Positions 51,355 through 59,858 of a DNA stretch of 64,000 nucleotides are shown one piece after another (position 1 is the first letter of the stretch; each line of letters begins with the position of its first letter). The translations under genes were made by a program, and so were the position numbers. This stretch comes from UBA1930 sp943371535. GTDB lineage: Bacteria > Bacteroidota > Bacteroidia > Chitinophagales > Chitinophagaceae. The notes beneath the pieces were generated by a model. The model had not been told where the DNA came from and did no database searches. It saw nothing but the letters and a program-made list of their open reading frames with translations. The stretch lies in assembly GCA_943371535.1 (NCBI GenBank), contig CALRVE020000013.1:20677-84676 (forward strand), written 5' to 3'.

Positions 51355-51695
51355 TATGAATTTAAGTTTTTTAAGTGATTTTCAACTTCTGTTTTCAATA
51401 CAGAAAGATGTTTCTTTAAAATTATAATTAATCTTTCTGCTTCAATTTTATCATAATCATGAACTAAAATATGTCTAAGTCCAATAATTTGAATTTTATT
51501 TGTAATGGGTAAGTTTTTATCTAATTTGTCTGCTTGTGATAATGCTTCTCCTATGATACTTAGAGCTCTTTCAACAGACCATTTATTGATGGGTTGATGT
51601 ATATTTTGCATATTAATTTCATGAGAAAATGTTTCCAATTCTTCTATATAAATTAATATATCTGTCAAATACTTTTCTATGCTATGCTGCCCCAT
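51354..51695 (-). CDS. HepT-like RNase toxin (DUF86)
   Basis: A 113-residue HEPN-fold protein with the catalytic R-x4-H-x-Y motif, Arg74-His79-Tyr81 in RHILVHDY. In known MntA-HepT pairs, HepT cuts tRNA and is silenced when MntA adds AMP residues to its tyrosine. It overlaps the upstream mntA by 14 bases and its stop codon overlaps the GTG of the sigma-54 activator by one base. Confidence 0.9.
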   Translation of the reverse strand: MGQHSIEKYLTDILIYIEELETFSHEINMQNIHQPINKWSVERALSIIGEALSQADKLDKNLPITNKIQIIGLRHILVHDYDKIEAERLIIILKKHLSVLKTEVENHLKNLNS

Positions 51696-52017
51696 AAATC
51701 AAAGTTTTATCTTTTTCAATTGAGGCTTTTAAGAATTTATTTTTAAAAGCTTGATTAGGAATTAAGTCTACTTTTTTTTGTAATAAGGCTTCTAATTTTT
51801 CTTTTAACTCAAATACATTTAAAAAAGGATCGTATGGAATAGAGTCTAAGTTTTCAAAATTAAAATTTGAAAAATCCATTTCATACAATAAATCAACATC
51901 GCTATTTTCTGTGAAATCTTTTCTCACACTTGATCCAAATGCATACATCTTTTTAACATGATGCTCTTTGCATAATGAAGCAATTTTATCTAAATTATTT
52001 TTCAGTATCAAATTCAT
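51682..52017 (-). CDS. MntA-like nucleotidyltransferase antitoxin
   Basis: A 111-residue minimal nucleotidyltransferase with the G-S-x10-D-x-D signature (Gly28-Ser29 to Asp40, Asp42: FGSSVRKDF ... SDVD). It would AMPylate and inactivate the HepT partner. The open frame reaches back into miaB to 52110, but the ATG at 52017 lies 7 bases after the miaB stop codon and gives the normal N-terminus. The pair is inserted between miaB and the sigma-54 gene on the same strand. Confidence 0.9.
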   Translation of the reverse strand: MNLILKNNLDKIASLCKEHHVKKMYAFGSSVRKDFTENSDVDLLYEMDFSNFNFENLDSIPYDPFLNVFELKEKLEALLQKKVDLIPNQAFKNKFLKASIEKDKTLIYGAA

Positions 52018-52024
52018 ATTGATT

Positions 52025-53446
52025 TTATTTAACCAATTTACCCAGTAATGTTCCTGCTGTACATTCATATACATGCACCATTGCATAATCTCCTTTTTGT
52101 AAAATGCCATCTTTAGGAAAAATCACTACTTTGTTGTGATCGGTTCTTGCATGCCAATGTGCATCACTTTTTTTAGAATTGCCTTCAATTAATACTTTAA
52201 AATTTTTGTTTACATCTCTTTGCATACTTTCTAAAGAATGAATTCTATGCAGGTCAATAATTTCTTGTAAACGTCTTTTTTTAGTGGCTTCTGGTATATC
52301 ATCATCATAACGTCTTTCAGCCAAAGTACCTGGTCTTTCGCTGTAATAATACATGTAAGCCAAATCGTATTTACAGTATTCAATTAGGCTGTACGTATCT
52401 TGATGGTCTTCTTCGGTTTCAGTACAAAAGCCTGTGATTATATCTGTACTAATTGCAGCATCGGGTAAAATTTCTCTAATTCTATTCACTTTAGCAATGT
52501 ACCACTCTCTGGTATAAGTTCTGTTCATCAATTGCAAAATTCTGGTGCTGCCACTTTGAACAGGCAAATGAATATAATTGCAAATATTTTCATATTTAGC
52601 AATGATAAATAATACTTCATCTGTAATATCTTTTGGATGAGATGTGCTAAAACGTACTCTTAAATCTGGAGAAACTAGTGCTACCATTTCTAGCAACATC
52701 GCAAAAGTTATTGTAGTGTTATTGGCTTCATCGGCCCAATAATAACTATCTACGTTTTGTCCTAATAAGGTTACTTCTTTATAACCTTTATTCACCAAAT
52801 CTTTTACCTCTGCAATAATCGAATTTGCATCTCTACTACGTTCTCTACCTCTTGTAAAAGGCACTACACAAAAGCTGCACATATTATTACAACCACGCAT
52901 GATAGAAACGAATGCACAAACACCATTGCTGTCTAAACGAATAGGGGCAATATCGCCATAGGTTTCATCTCGGCTTAGTAATACGTTCACTGCTTTTTGG
53001 CCAGTTTCAGCTTCTTCAATTAAAGTTGGCAAGGTTCTGTAAGCATCTGGACCAATCACTAAATCAACCAGTTTTTCTTCTTCTAATAATTTGCTTTTTA
53101 AACGTTCTGCCATGCAACCTAAAACACCTACTAACATACCAGGTCTTTTACGTTTAGCCACCCTAAATTCTGTTAGTCTTTTACGAATAGTTAGTTCAGC
53201 TTTTTCTCTAATGGAACAAGTGTTTACCAATATTAAATCGGCTTCTTCAAAATTTTTGGTAGCTCCGTAACCTTCTGTTTGTAAAATGGAAGCTACAATT
53301 TCACTATCAGCAAAGTTCATTGCACAACCATAGCTTTCTATATAGAAGTGTTTTTTATACTTATTTTCATCTTGTACAAATGGAGCAAATGCTTCACCCT
53401 GACGGTTTTCGTCGTGTACTTTTGTATTTGTATCCAGTAGTTCCAT
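52025..53446 (-). CDS. miaB: tRNA-2-methylthio-N6-dimethylallyladenosine synthase
   Basis: A 473-residue radical SAM methylthiotransferase that adds a methylthio group to i6A37 of tRNAs. The N-terminal MTTase domain has YGCAMNFADSE and NTCSIREKAE with its cluster cysteines. The SAM domain has CNNMCSFCVVPFTRGRERSR (CxxxCxxC), and a C-terminal TRAM domain runs to GTLLGKLVK. The length is slightly long because of an N-terminal 25-residue tail. It is the first gene of the run that ends with secG. Confidence 0.96.
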   Translation of the reverse strand: MELLDTNTKVHDENRQGEAFAPFVQDENKYKKHFYIESYGCAMNFADSEIVASILQTEGYGATKNFEEADLILVNTCSIREKAELTIRKRLTEFRVAKRKRPGMLVGVLGCMAERLKSKLLEEEKLVDLVIGPDAYRTLPTLIEEAETGQKAVNVLLSRDETYGDIAPIRLDSNGVCAFVSIMRGCNNMCSFCVVPFTRGRERSRDANSIIAEVKDLVNKGYKEVTLLGQNVDSYYWADEANNTTITFAMLLEMVALVSPDLRVRFSTSHPKDITDEVLFIIAKYENICNYIHLPVQSGSTRILQLMNRTYTREWYIAKVNRIREILPDAAISTDIITGFCTETEEDHQDTYSLIEYCKYDLAYMYYYSERPGTLAERRYDDDIPEATKKRRLQEIIDLHRIHSLESMQRDVNKNFKVLIEGNSKKSDAHWHARTDHNKVVIFPKDGILQKGDYAMVHVYECTAGTLLGKLVK

Positions 53447-53539
53447 TTAAATGTTCAAATTAGCTTGCGAAAATAACAAAAAAATGTTCCCATTGTCAAT
53501 TTGGCAGAGCCTTAACAGATTATTATTTTAGCTGAACCC

Positions 53540-53547
53540 TATTTTTG
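53540..53547 (+). promoter_or_regulatory. -7 promoter element for the DUF3078 gene
   Basis: TATTTTTG fits TAnnTTTG, 29 bases before the ATG. No exact TTG is found 19 bases upstream. Confidence 0.55.
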
Positions 53548-53575
53548 TGCTGTTATTCACTAACCCTTCAACTAC

Positions 53576-54520
53576 ATGAAACGTTTTTTTCTTTTGGTAT
53601 GTATTTTTTTTAGTTATGAAATTCAAGCTCAAGAAATTGTAGTGAGAAAATTACCGGGAGAAATTTTTAGAAACGTAAAAAAGGATAATGATACCAGTAC
53701 TTGGACTTGGAAACGTGGTGGGTTGTTTGGTGCAAATTTGGCACAAGGTTCTTTAAGTAATTGGGCATCTGGGGGCGATAATTTTTCAATGGCGGTGAAT
53801 ACCTATTTGAATTATTATGTTTTACATAGGGGCAAAAGATATAGTTGGGATAATAGCTTAGATTTTAATTTTGGCTTTGTACAAGCTACAAGTTTGGGTA
53901 GTAGAAAGAATGATGATAGAATTGATGTATTATCGAAATATGGTTATAGAGTAGATAGTATTAATCGTTGGTATGCATCGGCTCTATTTAATTTTAGAAG
54001 TCAGTTTTTTGATGGATATAATTATTCTGGAGGAACAGTTAATTTTTCTTCTTCGTTTTTATCGCCTGCTTATGCCTTGTTCTCTATAGGTATGGATTAT
54101 AAGCCCAATCCTAAATTTTCCATGTTTATTTCTCCACTAACATCAAGATTGGTAATAGTTGCCAATCAGTTTTTATCTGATAAGGGAGCTTATGGTGTTG
54201 ATTCTGGTTATCATACATTTAATGAAGTAGGGGTTTTTGCTACTCTTGGTTATAATACAGTAATTGGAAAGAATGTTACTTACCGAGGAAGGATGGATTT
54301 GTTCTCGAACTATAAAAATAAACCTGGCAATATTGATATTTTCTTTACTAATTTATTTTCATTCAAAATCAATAAATTACTATCTGCAACATATAATTTG
54401 GATTTAATTTACGATGATGATCTTAAAATTTTCGGTCCACAAAAAAACTCCCCCCGTTTACAGCTTAAAAGCTTAATTGGTATAGGTTTTTTAATGCAGT
54501 TTTCGCCTAAGAAAACTTAG
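53576..54520 (+). CDS. DUF3078 outer-membrane-type protein
   Basis: A 314-residue exported protein with a signal peptide (MKRFFLLVCIFFSYEIQAQ). The DUF3078 hallmark is WKRGGLFGANLAQGSLSNWASGGDNFSMAVNTYLNYYVLHRGKRYSWDNSLDFNFGF (about residues 42-98), followed by alternating beta strands that suggest an outer-membrane beta-barrel. The function is unknown. It has its own promoter and is divergent from miaB. Confidence 0.88.
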   Translation: MKRFFLLVCIFFSYEIQAQEIVVRKLPGEIFRNVKKDNDTSTWTWKRGGLFGANLAQGSLSNWASGGDNFSMAVNTYLNYYVLHRGKRYSWDNSLDFNFGFVQATSLGSRKNDDRIDVLSKYGYRVDSINRWYASALFNFRSQFFDGYNYSGGTVNFSSSFLSPAYALFSIGMDYKPNPKFSMFISPLTSRLVIVANQFLSDKGAYGVDSGYHTFNEVGVFATLGYNTVIGKNVTYRGRMDLFSNYKNKPGNIDIFFTNLFSFKINKLLSATYNLDLIYDDDLKIFGPQKNSPRLQLKSLIGIGFLMQFSPKKT

Positions 54521-54686
54521 TTAATTAAGTAAATTTTAATTTGTAATGGGCAAATTTTTGAGTGTTGTAACATAATTAGATTTATTCAATTGTTTAGTTT
54601 ACACTATTCACTATAACCTTTAAATTCATGTTTTTGGATTTGAACTTTCTGCATCTCATTAATCGAAAAACTTCTTTTACAAAATT

Positions 54687-54715
54687 TTGGTAATTGTAGA
54701 ACAATGCTATATTTG
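54687..54715 (+). promoter_or_regulatory. Promoter for the DUF3276 gene (TTG, 18 bases, TATATTTG)
   Basis: TTG at 54687-54689 and TATATTTG at 54708-54715 are 18 bases apart, one fewer than the usual spacing. The gene start follows 31 bases later. Confidence 0.65.
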
Positions 54716-54745
54716 CTACACTTAAAAACCAAAATTTAATAGAAC

Positions 54746-55183
54746 GTGGCGTACGAAAACAATGACAAAAAGAATGAAAGCGTTTATAGTAAACGTATTA
54801 GAGCAGGTAAAAGAAGAACTTACTTTTTTGATGTAAGAGCTACTCGTGGTAACGACTATTTTTTAACCATTACCGAAAGCAGAAAGCGTTTTGATGATAA
54901 TGGTTACGATAGACATAAAATCTTTTTGTACAAAGAAGATTTTAATAAGTTTATTAAAGCATTAGGCGAAGCAATTGACTACGTTAAAACAGACTTAATG
55001 CCCGATTTTGATTTTGATGCATTCAATCATGAATATCCTGAAGGAGAAGGTGGTGAATATAATCCAGAAGCTGCTGTTGTAGAAACTCCAATTGTTGAGG
55101 CAAGTGTAGTAGAAGCCACCACTTCAACTGTTGACGAAACTTCAACTGAAAGCCTTTCTTCAGAAGAAGTAGATAAATGGTAA
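54746..55183 (+). CDS. DUF3276 (PUR-alpha-like) protein
   Basis: A 145-residue protein. Residues about 10-90 match DUF3276, a Bacteroidota PUR-type single-stranded nucleic-acid binding fold (VYSKRIRAGKRRTYFFDVRATRGNDYFLTITESRKRFDDNGYDRHKIFLYKEDF). The C-terminal 55 residues are acidic and Val/Glu/Thr-rich and probably disordered. It starts at a GTG (54746), 31 bases after a -7 box, and no ATG is available close by. A role as a nucleic-acid chaperone is inferred from the fold. Confidence 0.9.
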   Translation: MAYENNDKKNESVYSKRIRAGKRRTYFFDVRATRGNDYFLTITESRKRFDDNGYDRHKIFLYKEDFNKFIKALGEAIDYVKTDLMPDFDFDAFNHEYPEGEGGEYNPEAAVVETPIVEASVVEATTSTVDETSTESLSSEEVDKW

Positions 55184-55204
55184 TTTTAAACTATTTATAA
55201 AAGC

Positions 55205-55235
55205 AAAACCACTTACAATTGTAAGTGGTTTTTTT
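55205..55235. terminator. Bidirectional terminator
   Basis: AAAACCACTTAC and GTAAGTGGTTTT pair around AATT, with an A run on the left and T on the right, between convergent genes. Confidence 0.88.
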
Positions 55236-55273
55236 GTGTTTCCCTTAAACTATAACAAACAAACTTTAATTTC

Positions 55274-55750
55274 TTAGGAGAATAATGCACTCATTTGGCT
55301 TGGGTCGAAAGTATAGTTATCTACATTCCACTCAATTTCTTGAAAAGGCATTTTTGATTTTCTAATTAATGAAATTGGATTAAAACCATTTTTTAGTGGT
55401 GTTAATTCGTAATGCTTGGGTACATAAATCATGTCTACTTTGTTAGCTTCGGCAAATAATTTGAAAGCTTGTGTAGTTTTACCATGAAACAATTCAAATC
55501 TTATTATATGTATCAAAGACTCGTAACGATTTTTGATGATGGTAATAGCCTCATCAAATTCTTTATTGGTTAATTGTTTAATTTGCTTTAGTGGCTTATA
55601 AAACAATAAATCTGAAATTGAAGAATTTAATGTTTCGGAATAAATCAAAATTACATTTACACGATTGCCTTCTTCTTTTTGTAAAGCTAGTTTAAGTGTG
55701 TTTAAACATTCAACACTAAAATCTATCGGCACTAAAATTGTTTTAAACAT
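55274..55750 (-). CDS. Universal stress protein family protein
   Basis: A 158-residue single Usp domain that opens TILVPIDFSVECLNTLKLAL (the Asp-containing nucleotide loop). It lacks an evident G-x2-G-x9-GS(T) ATP-binding signature near the end, so it may be of the non-ATP-binding kind. YVPKHYE and PLKNGFNPISLIRKSKMPF close the fold. It follows the OmpR-type two-component pair by 110 bases on the same strand. Confidence 0.75.
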   Translation of the reverse strand: MFKTILVPIDFSVECLNTLKLALQKEEGNRVNVILIYSETLNSSISDLLFYKPLKQIKQLTNKEFDEAITIIKNRYESLIHIIRFELFHGKTTQAFKLFAEANKVDMIYVPKHYELTPLKNGFNPISLIRKSKMPFQEIEWNVDNYTFDPSQMSALFS

Positions 55751-55860
55751 ACTTTAATTATTTAGCTGGTTAATTAAAGTGCAAACATGAATTAGTGAAA
55801 TGAGAAGCTTCTAAGAATTACATTAGAATTGCATTAGATTTTTAAAAAGTGCAAGAAAAA

Positions 55861-57225
55861 CTATAAAAATGCTAAAGGAAGTTTAACAGTAACTACCGTT
55901 CCTTTATTTACAACAGATGTAATTTTTAATTCGCCATTATGTGCATGAATAATATTTCTGGTTAAAGGCAAACCAATGCCATAGCCTTCAAATTGAATTG
56001 AGTTTGAAGCCCTAAAAAATGGATCGTAAATAAAAGGTAAATCCGATTCAGGTATGCCAATTCCTTGATCTTGACAAATTACAATAACTTGATTATCGGT
56101 AGATGCAATACTTACAAAAACCGGTTTATTATTTGAATATTTACAAGCATTGGTAATAATATTGGCAAATGCTAAAGTGAGTAATTGTTTATTGCCATTG
56201 ATTTTTAGCTTGAAAGGGTTTTCGGGCAATAAGCTAAAATCTAACTCAATTTTACTTTGTGGTTTTAGTTTAATTAAGAGTTCTCTTACTTGCCACAATA
56301 ACTCATCAGTTCGTACAATTTCAAAACTAATACTATCGCCTTTATAACCAGTTTGAGCAAGATATAATAGTGATTGAGTAATTGCATTAATTCGTTCTGC
56401 TTGCTCTAAAATACTGGTCAGAGATTTTTGATATTCTTCTGGAGTTCTTTCTTTACGTAAACTTACTTCTGCCTCTCCCATAATTGAAGTAAGTGGAGTG
56501 CCAAACTCATGAGAAGCATTGCTAATAAAGTTCTTTTGAATTTCAAAAGCGGTTTCAACCCTATTCAACAAATCGTTGAAGGTAGAAGCAAGTTTACTAA
56601 TCTCAGAATCGTTGGCAGTTTCGTCTAAACGTAAGTGAATATTATCGGTACTTATTTGCTTTACTTTATCGGTTATTTTTTTTATTGGGTCGAAAATATG
56701 TTTGGAGAAATAAATTGAAAAAAAGGCTGTAATTAAAATAATGAAACCAATACCAATAAAAATAATATTTCGTAATAAAATTAAATGGTTAGAAGCATAA
56801 TAATTTAAAGCCGAAATAATGACAATATGTTCTTTTTTATCGCTGCTAATGTATTTTATTCCAGCAAAAAACTTTTCATCAATTTGCAAATTTGCTTCAT
56901 CATTTTTTATGATTGTTTCAATAAAACTAACAGGCAGTTTAAAGCTTTTTGCAGCTTGTTGAATATTGGTAGAATCTGATAATTCAATGGAATACTCTTT
57001 TTCGTTGGTAAGTTTTTCTAAATGTTCTTCTCTAAGTTGCTTTATAGAAGCAGCATTGGGCTCGTATTTATATTTTGCTGTTACCGAGGCTCTTGTTTCT
57101 AATCTTTTATAAAAATCCTTATACGAATAATTGTATAAAAAATAGTACACAGCACCACCAAATAACAACAACATAAGGGTGTTGGTAAGTATTAAATAAA
57201 GGGTTAGTCTAAACTGTGTTTTCAT
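55861..57225 (-). CDS. Sensor histidine kinase, OmpR-partner type
   Basis: A 454-residue kinase with an N-terminal helix (about 8-31), an extracytoplasmic sensor region (about 32-150), a second helix (about 151-172), HAMP (about 173-225), a HisKA domain with His239 in SNASHEFGTPLTSI, and an ATPase domain with NIITNACKYSN, DQGIGIPESDLPFIYDPFFRA and GYGIGLPLTRNI. Its start overlaps the stop codon of the regulator gene by four bases (ATGA). The stimulus is unknown. Confidence 0.94.
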   Translation of the reverse strand: MKTQFRLTLYLILTNTLMLLLFGGAVYYFLYNYSYKDFYKRLETRASVTAKYKYEPNAASIKQLREEHLEKLTNEKEYSIELSDSTNIQQAAKSFKLPVSFIETIIKNDEANLQIDEKFFAGIKYISSDKKEHIVIISALNYYASNHLILLRNIIFIGIGFIILITAFFSIYFSKHIFDPIKKITDKVKQISTDNIHLRLDETANDSEISKLASTFNDLLNRVETAFEIQKNFISNASHEFGTPLTSIMGEAEVSLRKERTPEEYQKSLTSILEQAERINAITQSLLYLAQTGYKGDSISFEIVRTDELLWQVRELLIKLKPQSKIELDFSLLPENPFKLKINGNKQLLTLAFANIITNACKYSNNKPVFVSIASTDNQVIVICQDQGIGIPESDLPFIYDPFFRASNSIQFEGYGIGLPLTRNIIHAHNGELKITSVVNKGTVVTVKLPLAFL

Positions 57226-57917
57226 GCTTCTTTTAATACATAACCCATACCCACTACAGTGTGTATGAGTTTGGGTTCGTAATTAGAATCTAATTTTTTT
57301 CTTAAATAGTTAATGTATACATCTACTACGTTGGTGCCCAAGTTGAAGTTAATATCCCAAACGTTTTCTAACAATTCCACTCTCGATAAAACCCTGCCTT
57401 TGTTTTTCATTAATACCAATAATAATCTATATTCTGTTGCAGTAACAGATATGATATTACCATCTCTAGCAACTGTTTTAGCATCATCATTTACCAATAA
57501 ATTGGCAATGGTATAAGTATTTTCCTTTGTAGTTGGTTCTGGCTGGTTATTGTTATTGCTTCTTCTTAAAAGTGCATTGATTCTGGCAACTAATTCAATA
57601 AATTTAAATGGCTTTACTAAATAATCATCGCCACCAGTATTTAAGCCTAAAGCAATATTATCAGACGTATTTAATGCAGTTAAAAATAGGATAGGGGTTT
57701 GTACTTTGTTTTGCCTCAATTCTTTGCAAACATCAATGCCGTTTTTCTCTGGCAACATAATATCTAAAACAATTAAATCGTAATAGTTATTTAAAGCCAT
57801 TTGAAAACCCATTGTACCATTTAATGCAACAGAAACTTCAAAATCTTCTTCAGTTAAGCCTTTTTGAATAAAGCTTACCACGTTAATTTCATCTTCTACC
57901 AGTAGTATTTTTTTCAT
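57222..57917 (-). CDS. OmpR/PhoB-type response regulator
   Basis: A 231-residue regulator with a receiver domain (phosphoacceptor Asp52 in LIVLDIMLP) and a winged-helix DNA-binding domain (VTATEYRLLLVLMKNKGRVLSRVELLENVWD ... VDVYINYLRKKLD). The frame extends to 57956, but the ATG at 57917 gives the standard MKKILLVEDE start. The region upstream is unusual: a terminator for the preceding gene overlaps a -7 box (57954-57961), so the gene may have its own promoter nested there. Confidence 0.93.
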   Translation of the reverse strand: MKKILLVEDEINVVSFIQKGLTEEDFEVSVALNGTMGFQMALNNYYDLIVLDIMLPEKNGIDVCKELRQNKVQTPILFLTALNTSDNIALGLNTGGDDYLVKPFKFIELVARINALLRRSNNNNQPEPTTKENTYTIANLLVNDDAKTVARDGNIISVTATEYRLLLVLMKNKGRVLSRVELLENVWDINFNLGTNVVDVYINYLRKKLDSNYEPKLIHTVVGMGYVLKEA

Positions 57918-57925
57918 TAAAAAAA

Positions 57926-57958
57926 ATTTGCTATTGCATCTTAGGTGCAATAGCAAAT
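57926..57958 (-). terminator. Terminator of the 58001 gene, overlapping the response regulator leader
   Basis: ATTTGCTATTGCA (57926-57938) and TGCAATAGCAAAT (57946-57958) form a perfect 13-base-pair stem. On the minus strand it is followed by a T run that ends directly at the response-regulator ATG. Confidence 0.85.
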
Positions 57959-57961
57959 CTA
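57954..57961 (-). promoter_or_regulatory. -7 promoter element for the response regulator inside the terminator stem
   Basis: On the minus strand TAGATTTG matches TAnnTTTG. Transcription from it would begin near the loop, so the new transcript would lack the 5' arm of the hairpin and escape termination. Confidence 0.5.
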
Positions 57962-58000
57962 CAGGAAACTATTCTATACTTTTATTGAACTACAAATATT

Positions 58001-58591
58001 CTATAAGGTATAACCTATACCAATTGCTAATCGGTTTAAGTGATAAATTTTAGTATAAGGCATTAATGTATTGGTACTTCCATTAAATACCATTTGCTGC
58101 AAACCTTCTTTTACAGATTTATTACTGAATCCTAAATTTAATAAAAAGCCTTTTTGTTTTTTGTTAAGTATAGCATAACCAATTCCAAATTGATAAGCCA
58201 ATCCACTGCTATATTCTGCAAGATTTCCCATGCCTCCCCAGCCATTCCAAAATCTATATTTTTGTTCTTCTAACAACCATGGAATTGAATATCCAATACT
58301 TGAATATGCAAAGACTTTATTTTGTTTGTTGCCAAAAAAATGTTTGTAATCTAGCATTAAAGGAACAGTTCTAAATCTGTAATAATCTATTCCTACACCA
58401 ATAGTAAAGTGGTTTTGGTTATTGGCTAGTCCTGCATTTAAATGAATACTGCTAGAGGTTGCATCTGCTCCATTTAATACTTGGAAATTAGGTATTGCAA
58501 GAAATTTGTATTTAGCTGATTCTTTTTTTTGTGCTTGAATTGAGCAGGTGGTTACAATACAACATAATAATATTAAGATTAGTGGCTTCAT
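58001..58591 (-). CDS. Outer-membrane-type protein of unknown function
   Basis: A 196-residue exported protein (signal peptide MKPLILILLCCIVTTCSIQAQ). Its body of short beta-strand-like stretches (HFTIGVGIDYYRFRTVPLMLDYKHFF, KVFAYSSIGYSIPWLL, YQFGIGYAI, RLAIGIGYTL) suggests a small beta-barrel ending in a Leu, not the usual Phe. Its ATG overlaps the LVIVD gene stop codon by one base (TAATG), so the two are translationally coupled. Confidence 0.7.
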   Translation of the reverse strand: MKPLILILLCCIVTTCSIQAQKKESAKYKFLAIPNFQVLNGADATSSSIHLNAGLANNQNHFTIGVGIDYYRFRTVPLMLDYKHFFGNKQNKVFAYSSIGYSIPWLLEEQKYRFWNGWGGMGNLAEYSSGLAYQFGIGYAILNKKQKGFLLNLGFSNKSVKEGLQQMVFNGSTNTLMPYTKIYHLNRLAIGIGYTL

Positions 58592-59853
58592 TATTTATTG
58601 TTTATGCTAACTGTGCTAATTAATTGAATATTGTTCATGTTTCTATAGTCTACACAATGCAAACCATTTTTCGCAACAACCAATGCATAACCATTTTGTG
58701 CAATTACATCATAGGTTTCCATGTTGCCAATAGTTTTTAATAAAGTGATATTAGATACGTTGGCTGCATTGAAAATTTTTAAACCATCGGCACCATCACA
58801 AATAAATAATGTATTGCCATCTTTACTTAAGCCATGTGGATTTTTTAATGGATAAGTTTTTAATAATGTAGGATTACTTAATGTACTAATGTCAACCACA
58901 TCTAATTGATTGGTAAAGCCAGCACAAGTATTACCGCTACGCAAAGTAACATAAGCAAAATTTTGGTCGGCTATTACAGGATCGCAAACTCTTGCATGGG
59001 TAAATAAACCCGTTTTAGTAGGTGTATTTGGATTACTTACATTAAAAATATGCATACCTGTATTGCTACCTAAAAACAAATGATTACCAAAAGGAAAAAT
59101 AGTTTCAATATCACTTACACCAGTAGCAACAGTATTTACATAAGTTGGTGTTGCGGCAGCTGAAGTGTTAAACACTTTAATATCTCTATTACTAACAGTA
59201 TATAAACGTTCATTCAATAGTCCAAATCTTGCCATAGAACCTCCTGTTCCATTGGTAACACCTGAACCCGAAGCAAGTACGTTTCCTCCATTAAAAGTTT
59301 GAAACATCATTCCGTCGAATCTCATATCTCCACTAGAGAAGTTTTTGTTTTTGATCACAGTATCTACTCTTACCCATTCTGTAATGATACGTGAAGTATC
59401 TTGTTGAAAATTCCAGTAAACTCTATGTGGAAATACACCATTTATCACTGTTGTTTTTTGAACATTTAAAGGATTGGTAATATCTAATGCAATTAAAGAT
59501 GTGTAACAATCTACATACAAAATATTTCCTCTTACAGCCATATCTATATTACCAGGCACATCTATAAATGCAACTTTTACAGGTGTGGCAGGATTGGTGT
59601 AATCTAAAATATGAACCCCACGATTTACATCGTTCAAAAAAACATAATTGCCTTTAATAAATATCTTGCCGGTTTCAACAATTGCTTGTGGTGTACCACT
59701 TTTAATATTGTTCATTACGGCTTCTTTAGTTTTATACACAGGTCTAAAGAAGGTATATTTTTCAGTAATAGTATCTTTTAAACAGCTTTGAAATACCATT
59801 ACTGAACAGCAGATAATCAATAGAGTTTTTAATTGATGAAACTTTGTTTTCAT
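58591..59853 (-). CDS. LVIVD repeat lipoprotein
   Basis: A 420-residue probable lipoprotein (lipobox VFQSCLKD). Repeated motifs such as NRGVHILDYTNPATPVKVAFIDVPG and LDVVDISTLSNPTLLKTYPL belong to the LVIVD beta-propeller family. The surface-exposed propeller is of unknown function. It follows the anti-sigma/barrel gene by five bases, so the ECF sigma, anti-sigma/barrel, LVIVD and barrel genes form one operon. Confidence 0.85.
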   Translation of the reverse strand: MKTKFHQLKTLLIICCSVMVFQSCLKDTITEKYTFFRPVYKTKEAVMNNIKSGTPQAIVETGKIFIKGNYVFLNDVNRGVHILDYTNPATPVKVAFIDVPGNIDMAVRGNILYVDCYTSLIALDITNPLNVQKTTVINGVFPHRVYWNFQQDTSRIITEWVRVDTVIKNKNFSSGDMRFDGMMFQTFNGGNVLASGSGVTNGTGGSMARFGLLNERLYTVSNRDIKVFNTSAAATPTYVNTVATGVSDIETIFPFGNHLFLGSNTGMHIFNVSNPNTPTKTGLFTHARVCDPVIADQNFAYVTLRSGNTCAGFTNQLDVVDISTLSNPTLLKTYPLKNPHGLSKDGNTLFICDGADGLKIFNAANVSNITLLKTIGNMETYDVIAQNGYALVVAKNGLHCVDYRNMNNIQLISTVSINNK

Positions 59854-59858
59854 ATAAG

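Noticed and set aside
52018..52110. Longer start for the MntA-like protein inside miaB
   Set aside because: The extension overlaps the TRAM domain of miaB. The ATG at 52017 directly after the miaB stop codon gives the usual N-terminus.
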